The notes under the pieces were generated by a model. That model did not search any database. It saw only the letters and a program-made list of their open reading frames with translations, and was not told where the DNA came from. From Bacteroides stercorirosoris (GTDB taxonomy: Bacteria; Bacteroidota; Bacteroidia; Bacteroidales; Bacteroidaceae), in assembly GCF_900142015.1 (NCBI RefSeq), contig NZ_FQZN01000021.1, positions 47,868 to 111,867 on the forward strand: a stretch of DNA of 64,000 bases, in the 5' to 3' direction. Of this stretch, positions 58,823 through 64,000 are shown piece by piece (the first letter of the stretch is position 1; each line of letters begins with the position of its first letter). A program made the translations under genes and the position numbers.

Positions 58823-59834
58823 ATGAAAAGCCAAAACAACATTAGCAGTTTTATCTCCGGTCCTTGCGGCCAAGCCAAGAAAGGACTATATCAATCATTT
58901 CAGGCAGAGCAAACCGCTCGAAGGCGTTTATTTCGCGGACTTTATCCGTGAGGTAGTCGAAAAGAAATCCAGACGCAAGTCTGCACAATATCCCGCCGTT
59001 TATGATGCTGTCATCAGGCACATCAACCGCTTTTCAGAAGAGTATGATTGCTGTATCTTCACTAACTCGATCACTGAGGAGTTTCTGGATGATTTCATTG
59101 TCTATCTCGAAGAATGCGGATTACGACATAATACAATCGTAGGTTACATCTTAAAAATTCAGTCTATGGTACGAAAAGCAAGTCAGTATAATTATGCGGT
59201 AGACCCTTCTTATGAAGGGATTGACATCCGGCTGGAGGAAACCTCAGCCGTATTCCTCAGCATGAATGAGATTACGCGCATTTATTATTATAAGTTCGAG
59301 AAACAAGATAAACGCAGGGCTAAAGAGCGCATCCGTGATTTGTTTGTGGTAGGGTGTCTCACTGCTCTTCGTTATTCTGATTACTCCACACTGACGAAAG
59401 ATAACTATCAGGGTGATTATATCATCAAACGGACGAAAAAGACGAATGTTGATGTGAAGATTCCGGCACATGATTACGTAAAGGAAATCTTTGCGAAGTA
59501 CAACGGTAGCATTCCTTGTGGCTTGTGTATTCAGTATTTTAATAAGTACCTGAAGGTAATCATGCGGGAGATCGGGCTGAATGATAAGGTTACTTACTCA
59601 TTTACCAAAGGCGGAAAATTACAAACCGTCACCCGTGAGAAATGGGAACTTATCAGTAGCCATACGGCTCGTAGAAGTGCCGCAACTAATATGTATCTCA
59701 CTGGACGCATGAGGACACTGGAAATCATGAAATTGACGGGTCATCGGACAGAACAGAATTTCTTCCGCTATATCCGTTTGACGGGTGATGACATGGCACG
59801 AGCCATAAGTGGAGATATGTATTTTAGAAAGTAA
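58823..59834 (+). pseudogene. Tyrosine recombinase with a 5' frameshift
   Basis: From 59166 a 222-residue frame has the catalytic set of a tyrosine recombinase: Arg in TALRYSDYS, Lys in IKRTKKTNVDVKI, His-x-x-Arg in SSHTARRSAAT, His in LTGHRTEQN and Tyr in FFRYIRL. The same frame is open back to 58827, giving a normal core-binding domain (DDFIVYLEECGLRHNTIVGY), but has no ATG, GTG or TTG. The ATG at 58823 is out of frame by one base in an AAAA run (58826-58829); removing one A joins them. Either a recent frameshift, a programmed slip or a sequencing error. Such a gene in a Mu-like phage could be a DNA invertase. Confidence 0.75.
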
Positions 59835-59857
59835 TAACCGGGCCTTCCCCGGTTATT
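59833..59857. terminator. Terminator-like hairpin after the recombinase
   Basis: AATAACCGGG (59833-59842) pairs with CCCGGTTATT (59848-59857). No T-run follows, so it may be a transcript end or part of the structured element that starts next to it. Confidence 0.45.
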
Positions 59858-59858
59858 C

Positions 59859-59939
59859 GGGGGAGGCTCATAATAAGATAGAAACGAGCCAATAACGGAT
59901 GGGCCGGTAGGAATCCGGCAATTAAAAAGACGTTCCCCC
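59859..59939 (+). ncRNA. Three-way-junction RNA-like element
   Basis: Outer stem GGGGGA (59859-59864) with TCCCCC (59934-59939), inner hairpin GGCTC/GAGCC (59865-59890), single-stranded GGATGG (59897-59902), second hairpin GCCGG/CCGGC (59903-59919). The order of parts matches the element at 52101-52176. It stands just before the start at 59943. Confidence 0.4.
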
Positions 59940-59942
59940 ATC

Positions 59943-60134
59943 ATGAGGCTCTTAACGAATAACCAGGCAAATGAGCAACGTTTTGAGTGTCTCCGCTTTA
60001 TGTCAGAAATTCGTGAGCTATTCTACGATTGCTCTTGTGATATCTGTTTGCTGAGAGATATGAGTGAAGTAGACCCAGAAAGGCTATCCGAGATATTGGA
60101 TAAGTATAGTAATTTATTAGGGTTTAAAGAATAA
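59943..60134 (+). CDS. Small prophage protein
   Basis: A 63-residue protein (MRLLTNNQANEQRFECLRFM, then DCSCDICLLRDMSEVDPERL) with three cysteines and acidic helices. The structured element lies directly upstream. Not recognised. Confidence 0.45.
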   Translation: MRLLTNNQANEQRFECLRFMSEIRELFYDCSCDICLLRDMSEVDPERLSEILDKYSNLLGFKE

Positions 60135-60201
60135 CTAAGAAGGAAGGGATAGGATGTAGAAGAAGGGAAGGATAGCCCTCCCTTCGAATATATAGAGTTC
60201 C

Positions 60202-61065
60202 TTAATATTTGAATTCGAGTTCCTTTATTTTATGACTTGGATCCACATTGTCTATATAATCTAAACCTCTAAAGTAATCACCAACCATTCTATAACGAAG
60301 CTTACCATTTGGTGCTATATGGGCAGTCTTGTAATTCAATATGGTTTGTTGCTCTTTACTTTGTTTAAAGTATCGACAAATGCTACTTCCTTTAAGTTCA
60401 AAAGCAATATCAATAACTTCTGGACGTAGTGCAACATTAATTCCCATACCCTCTTCAATCAACTTTACACTTGGATACATTATTCCATCTATTTCTGGAT
60501 GAGCATCTAATAGTGCCTTAGTGAAAGTTGCTGTATAAGTATAACATTCTCTTTCCTCTTCTTCATTTTTTGCAATAAATGAGAATTTTCGGGATAGTTC
60601 TTTCAATTCAGAAACAATATCTTCGCTAAGCTTAAATTCACTAATTAATTTCTCCCACATTTCAAAATACCAAACAAAGTCTATAGGGGGATTACTATAA
60701 CTGTCAAAGACAGGAATAACAAAAAGATTTATAGGCCTTTTGTTAACCCACAAAGAATATGTGAAATCTTTTTTCCCAATAAATGAATCATCTTTAATCT
60801 CTTTGCATGTTTCAAGAAGACATGTCATTCTTGGGATATCTTTGTCTTTGGGGTCTTCAGAAAAAATTGCCCCATAAAACATTGGTTGCTTTTCAAAATT
60901 AGCTCTCATTAAGCCTGCAAATTCAGACGGTGGGTATGACACATCTTTTTTATATTTAAAAATTTGATTAATCATTTTGTGTGGTCTTACCCGAATGACT
61001 TTAGTACCTTGATTTAACCTCCTAATTAGGAGTGGAATGTTGATAATGTTCTCAAATGTTTTCAT
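60202..61065 (-). CDS. RES-domain-like protein (toxin-like), prophage cargo
   Basis: A 287-residue AT-rich gene, opposite to the early run. The N-terminal part gives VIRVRPHKM, then FAGLMRANFEKQPMFYGAIF and MTCLLETCKE; near 210 it has DGIMYPSVKLIEEGMGINVAL. This is the order and spacing of the RES fold: arginine start, RxN...FYGA, a Glu after a Leu-rich turn, and YPS...GxNVAL. RES toxins (RES-Xre systems) break down NAD+. No adjacent Xre antitoxin of the usual kind is seen, so it may be a lone effector or a defence gene. Recognition is by motif pattern only. Confidence 0.5.
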   Translation of the reverse strand: MKTFENIINIPLLIRRLNQGTKVIRVRPHKMINQIFKYKKDVSYPPSEFAGLMRANFEKQPMFYGAIFSEDPKDKDIPRMTCLLETCKEIKDDSFIGKKDFTYSLWVNKRPINLFVIPVFDSYSNPPIDFVWYFEMWEKLISEFKLSEDIVSELKELSRKFSFIAKNEEEERECYTYTATFTKALLDAHPEIDGIMYPSVKLIEEGMGINVALRPEVIDIAFELKGSSICRYFKQSKEQQTILNYKTAHIAPNGKLRYRMVGDYFRGLDYIDNVDPSHKIKELEFKY

Positions 61066-61186
61066 AATACTTTTTTATATGTTATAGTGAAGTATGAACA
61101 AAAAGTGTGCCATTATTATAGGAATACTAATTAAAACCAATAAGCTCGGTGTACACTATTGAAAATAAAATAGAGTAATTAAGATA

Positions 61187-61225
61187 AAAAGAGAGTCGTT
61201 GCAAAGTTTACAGTGACTCTCTTTT
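61187..61225. terminator. Bidirectional terminator-like stem
   Basis: AAAAGAGAGTC (61187-61197) pairs with GACTCTCTTTT (61215-61225). It lies between the RES-like gene start and the DUF4248-like gene end and can terminate the latter. Confidence 0.75.
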
Positions 61226-61253
61226 ATCGTCTTCCCGACATTAGAAAACGATT

Positions 61254-61484
61254 TCATTCCCCCGGCTCCCCCAGGCATTCAATCATCGCCTCATGTTGCA
61301 GTGGTGTCAACGCTCTTTGCCGCGGCTTATAATAAAGTTCTTCCAAACGTCTGGTCAGTTCCGTATTCAGCACAATCCAGCGATGTAGTTGGCTCACCGC
61401 ACTCCGTGGCGTACTGCCCGGAAAGTACTTTTGTGCAAGGTCGCTCAGGTAAATGCCACCGGGATGTTTCTTTTCTTCATTCAT
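61254..61484 (-). CDS. Small DUF4248-like protein
   Basis: A 76-residue protein (GIYLSDLAQKYFPGSTPRSA, then QLHRWIVLNTELTRRLEELY) matching the DUF4248 pattern seen in Bacteroides phage and mobile regions: a helix, a YFP turn, and a WI..N..L...L helix. Possibly a short DNA-binding domain. It has an operator-like set of repeats just upstream (61523-61576). Function unknown. Confidence 0.65.
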   Translation of the reverse strand: MNEEKKHPGGIYLSDLAQKYFPGSTPRSAVSQLHRWIVLNTELTRRLEELYYKPRQRALTPLQHEAMIECLGEPGE

Positions 61485-61522
61485 TGTGCGTTTTCCTTTC
61501 TTTTAAAATGGGTCAAAAAATT

Positions 61523-61576
61523 ACCCGGTAGTAATTTTATAACTACTACCGGGTGGTTTATTCACTACTACTGGGT
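61523..61576. promoter_or_regulatory. Three copies of TACTACCGGGT (operator-like)
   Basis: ACCCGGTAGTA (61523-61533, inverted), TACTACCGGGT (61544-61554) and TACTACTGGGT (61566-61576). The first two form an inverted repeat with a 10-base loop; the second and third are 22 bases apart, two helical turns. Upstream of the minus-strand DUF4248-like gene. Confidence 0.55.
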
Positions 61577-61604
61577 AGAGGACTGATTACTTATAGGTAA
61601 TTTG

Positions 61605-62090
61605 TCAGCCCAACGGATTTTCGTCTAATCCGCCTCCGCCGGAACCGCTGCCGCCGTTACCGTCCGGACCATCGGGCAACGCCGCTTCTCCTTTCTTTGC
61701 TACACGGTGAAACGTCAGCCCGCCATCACCCGCACGGGTTGCCGCCTTGATAGGCCTGCCGGGACGGAACTGGATGGAAGCGCCGGTGATGTTGGCGCTG
61801 GTGAATTTCTTTTCCGTTTCGGCCCCTTCCGAGCATAACTGTATCTGGAAGGTTCCGAAGTTCTCCAGGCGGACGATCTTTCCTGCCGCCAGATTCTTGT
61901 TGATTTGCTGGATAAGGGCGCGAAGGGCGTTCAGCACGTCACCGTCCGTGAGAGAAGTGGCGTATGAGATGTCCTCGGCTATCTCGTCCATGGTGATTTC
62001 GCCGTTGGCCTGGGCTTTGGCGTAATACTTCTTGGGGGCATTCTCAACGCCCGGTTTGGTGCTCATGTGAGCAAGGGAATAGTTTACCAT
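61605..62090 (-). CDS. HU-like DNA-binding protein of the prophage
   Basis: A 161-residue protein. Residues about 30-130 are an HU/IHF fold of the Bacteroidetes type (ITMDEIAEDISYATSLTDGD, then ALIQQINKNLAAGKIVRLEN, FGTFQIQLCSEG and QFRPGRPIKA). A glycine-rich tail follows (GNGGSGSGGGG). It bends DNA and may replace host IHF in the transpososome or in packaging. It sits between early genes and virion genes, minus strand. Confidence 0.85.
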   Translation of the reverse strand: MVNYSLAHMSTKPGVENAPKKYYAKAQANGEITMDEIAEDISYATSLTDGDVLNALRALIQQINKNLAAGKIVRLENFGTFQIQLCSEGAETEKKFTSANITGASIQFRPGRPIKAATRAGDGGLTFHRVAKKGEAALPDGPDGNGGSGSGGGGLDENPLG

Positions 62091-62291
62091 AACTTCGTCA
62101 AATTAAGAATTAATAATTAAATCCGTGTCGTTTCGCGAAAAAGACGGTGCAAAGGTGGTGAAGACGGGTTATCCGGTGTGGTAGAACATGCTTTTATGCG
62201 GGTTTAGTTGTATTAATATGTTATTATGGTTACCTTTGTAACAAGGTTTTCAGGGATTTTCATTATTCATTTTTTCATTTCTTGCCAACGT

Positions 62292-62531
62292 ATGAAGAAG
62301 AATCGGACAAAAATAGTCGGGTGCAGTTATGCCTTCCGTGTGGAAGACGTTGTACGCATCTACGACGAACATGCACGCAGCGGCCTTAGCAACCGTGAAA
62401 TCCTGCGCCGCTATATCTGGCCGAAATACCACATCTGCGAAAAGACTTTCTACAATATCATCAATGCCAGTGCCGACCCGCGGATCATCCGCAAGCAGGA
62501 AGAGATGCGGGCACAACTTACTCTTTTCTGA
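62292..62531 (+). CDS. Small prophage protein with HTH-like sequence
   Basis: A 79-residue basic protein (MKKNRTKIVGCSYAFRVEDV, then LSNREILRRYIWPKYHICEK). SNREILRRYI is helix-turn-helix-like. Starts at 62292; a frame to 62226 is less likely. It is divergent from the HU-like gene, which leaves a short shared promoter region between 62091 and 62225. It overlaps the next gene's end by 14 bases. Confidence 0.55.
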   Translation: MKKNRTKIVGCSYAFRVEDVVRIYDEHARSGLSNREILRRYIWPKYHICEKTFYNIINASADPRIIRKQEEMRAQLTLF

Positions 62532-62985
62532 TGTTATCCATCACCATGCATGTATAATCGCTGATATCTTCCACCAGTTCCTCATGGTTGTGGTTGGTAC
62601 TGCTGCCTGTGCGCCGGAACATGTTGAATTCCGTCTGTCTGTTGCTGCCTGTCAGGTTGAACAGGTGGCGGTCTATGCGATCCAGCAGGTCGAAGCGTTC
62701 GAGGCTTTGCTGCTGGAATTGGCTGCCGTCGCGGGTGCTTCCGTCCCAGGGGGTGATGATGTGCAGGCGGATGGTGGCATCGGCGCGCTGTGTACCGGCA
62801 CCCAGCGTGTTCCACTTCACGGGCATGAACTCGATGAAGATGGCGGGCGTGTCGAACACTTCTTCCTGTTCGATGAATTCCACTTGTTCGTTCCAAAGGT
62901 CGAACGTCTTGATAACCGGTTCTCCGGTCTTGTCTGTCATTTGTTTCAGCCGGTCAATGAGGCTGAGATAAAGAAAACGTCTCAT
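62518..62985 (-). CDS. Prophage structural protein, tail-terminator-like
   Basis: A 155-residue protein (LYLSLIDRLKQMTDKTGEPV, then DTPAIFIEFMPVKWNTLGAG) of the size and layout of phage tail-terminator or tail-completion proteins: N-terminal helix, then a beta-sheet with ADATIRLHIITPWDG, then a helical end. The naming is by layout and neighbourhood only. It lies beside the virion morphogenesis gene on the same strand. Confidence 0.5.
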   Translation of the reverse strand: MRRFLYLSLIDRLKQMTDKTGEPVIKTFDLWNEQVEFIEQEEVFDTPAIFIEFMPVKWNTLGAGTQRADATIRLHIITPWDGSTRDGSQFQQQSLERFDLLDRIDRHLFNLTGSNRQTEFNMFRRTGSSTNHNHEELVEDISDYTCMVMDNIRKE

Positions 62986-63009
62986 TTTATGCAGATTAAG
63001 AATTGATAA

Positions 63010-63615
63010 TTAAAAAACTGTCTGTCGATTGGCATCCGCTATTTCACGGATGATGCGTTCCACCTCGGGATGCATGCCGATGAACTGGCGCTTAGGGATG
63101 ACTATTTTGCTGCCTACCTTTTTCAAGGCCATGATTTTGCAGAACTTGGCTTCTTCGGTCAGTTCCCGGTTCTTCTGGTTGTCACGCAGTTCGCCACTCT
63201 TTTTGCGTTGCAGCTTTTCGGTGAACTTCGGTTTGTCCGGGCGGCTGCGCTTGCTGCCCATGATGAGCAGGTAGCGGTACCAGAAGTATTTCTTCATCTT
63301 GCGGGTGACGGTGATGGTGCCGCCTTCGTTATGTATGGCAGCGTATGGAACGCTGCTGGTGAAGACGACGCTATGGTCGGTGACGGATGCTTCTTTCTTG
63401 ATGGTGCGGCGCAAGGTTCCTTCGCGGGATAGCAGACCGCGGCTTTCATCATCGTTGAACTTCCGGCGCGCCCACTTCTCATTGAAGAATGCTTCCCGCT
63501 CGAAGTTCCGGTCGAACTCATCGCCCAGCTTTACACTGATATCTTTCAACGTCAGCTTGATGAATCGTTTGAGCTTTTGTTCAAGTTCGCCGGTCATGCT
63601 TGAATTTTGGGGCAT
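63010..63615 (-). CDS. Phage virion morphogenesis protein (Mu gpG-like)
   Basis: A 201-residue protein of the phage virion morphogenesis (tail completion) family: ISVKLGDEFDRNFEREAFFN, then SRGLLSREGTLRRTIKKEAS, TSSVPYAAIHNEGGTITV and, near the end, IPKRQFIGMHPEVERII. These phrases (LLxxxGTLRRSI, YAAIHNxG, PxRxFIG) mark the family, which in Mu-like phages helps join head and tail. A start at 63597 is also possible. It shows that the late genes run leftward here. Confidence 0.85.
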   Translation of the reverse strand: MPQNSSMTGELEQKLKRFIKLTLKDISVKLGDEFDRNFEREAFFNEKWARRKFNDDESRGLLSREGTLRRTIKKEASVTDHSVVFTSSVPYAAIHNEGGTITVTRKMKKYFWYRYLLIMGSKRSRPDKPKFTEKLQRKKSGELRDNQKNRELTEEAKFCKIMALKKVGSKIVIPKRQFIGMHPEVERIIREIADANRQTVF

Positions 63616-63742
63616 AATGCTTGTTATTTAAAGAATTAAACGTATCTTTGTATCATGTCTCAGCAATGAGAACAGGGACGTGTCACGCTTCGGGCGGCTC
63701 GTACCAAATCCGTCCCGACCCGCAATGGCCGGGACGATGTTT

Positions 63743-64000
63743 TTATAGAGAATGTACTTCATTTTCACCTGTAATAAAGTATTTGGCTTTTATGCCTTCT
63801 TTCTTCAGAATCAGCAGCTGTTTTCGGAAATCATCGTTCCATTCGTCGAATTGGAACAACGCCATCTCCGCCCCCTGTTGGCGAACTGCTTTCCGTGCAT
63901 ATTTCGGGTCAGTCCGAAAACCCTGTGGGTATGTTATGTTAATAAGCGAAAGTGAATTATCTTTGCGGTTATATTTAAACAACAACAATCCAATGAATTC
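63743..64000 (-). CDS. Hypothetical prophage protein, 5' end outside window
   Basis: The frame is open to the right edge, so the start lies beyond it. The visible 85 residues (LLLFKYNRKDNSLSLINITY, then LFQFDEWNDDFRKQLLILKK) form a small mixed alpha-beta domain ending in FITGENEVHSL. Not recognised. It precedes the virion morphogenesis gene on the same strand with a 120-base gap. Confidence 0.5.
   Translation of the reverse strand, partial: EFIGLLLFKYNRKDNSLSLINITYPQGFRTDPKYARKAVRQQGAEMALFQFDEWNDDFRKQLLILKKEGIKAKYFITGENEVHSL

Noticed and set aside
1..64000. CRISPR array or rRNA operon
   Set aside because: No regularly spaced 25-40-base repeats with unique spacers and no rRNA-like sequence were seen.

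Overview
The window is from a Bacteroidales genome, most likely a gut Bacteroides. The reasons are the Bacteroidetes-type conjugation genes (mobA/B/C and traA to traQ in CTnDOT-like order), an RteA/RteB-like regulator pair, promoters of the TTTG / TAnnTTTG type, and the chromosomal block thiL, purine nucleoside phosphorylase, lpxK, sppA. All names rest on reading protein motifs and gene order; no database search was made.

Layout. (1) 1-5.5 kb: end of a surface-polysaccharide-like locus with a duplicated and truncated glycosyltransferase end, a DUF1972-type glycosyltransferase, two YjbH-like exported proteins, an unknown protein and a lipoprotein. Two genes here contain G9 tracts. (2) 5.5-about 42 kb: an integrative conjugative element (ICE). 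It runs from a hybrid kinase and sigma-54-type regulator (RteA/RteB-like), through coupling protein, relaxase and MobA on the minus strand, an oriT-like hairpin cluster and repeat-rich control region (13.4-14.15 kb), and a plus-strand tra operon (14.15-26.3 kb), to a minus-strand block of about 19 mostly unknown genes (26.4-39.6 kb), and ends with a tyrosine recombinase (40.5-41.75 kb). The right end lies between the integrase and the tRNA-Phe terminator (about 41.75-42.15 kb). The left end was not found and may lie outside the window. (3) 42.2-48.5 kb: chromosome with tRNA-Phe, thiL, a PNP gene, lpxK, sppA, a small conserved gene and an initiator-like tRNA. (4) About 48.6-64 kb: the left part of a Mu-like transposable prophage with a cargo gene, a repressor with palindromic operators, early genes, MuA and MuB homologues, a Gam homologue, a broken tyrosine recombinase, a RES-like toxin-like gene, an HU-like protein and the first virion genes. 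It runs off the right edge.

How it works together. The two-component pair probably controls ICE excision or transfer. MobA, MobB and MobC would process oriT and hand the DNA to the TraE-TraO type IV apparatus, and the ParA-like TraA sits beside a repeat array that could be its DNA target. Four identical-phase 10-bp repeats precede both the traA side and the traE operon, suggesting one regulator for both.

The most unusual signals are three copies of a roughly 185-bp palindromic element in the ICE whose stems covary between copies; an approximately 330-bp ATTGC/GCAAT array next to the ParA gene; two three-way-junction RNA-like elements in the prophage; and two cargo genes in the prophage, one RES-like.
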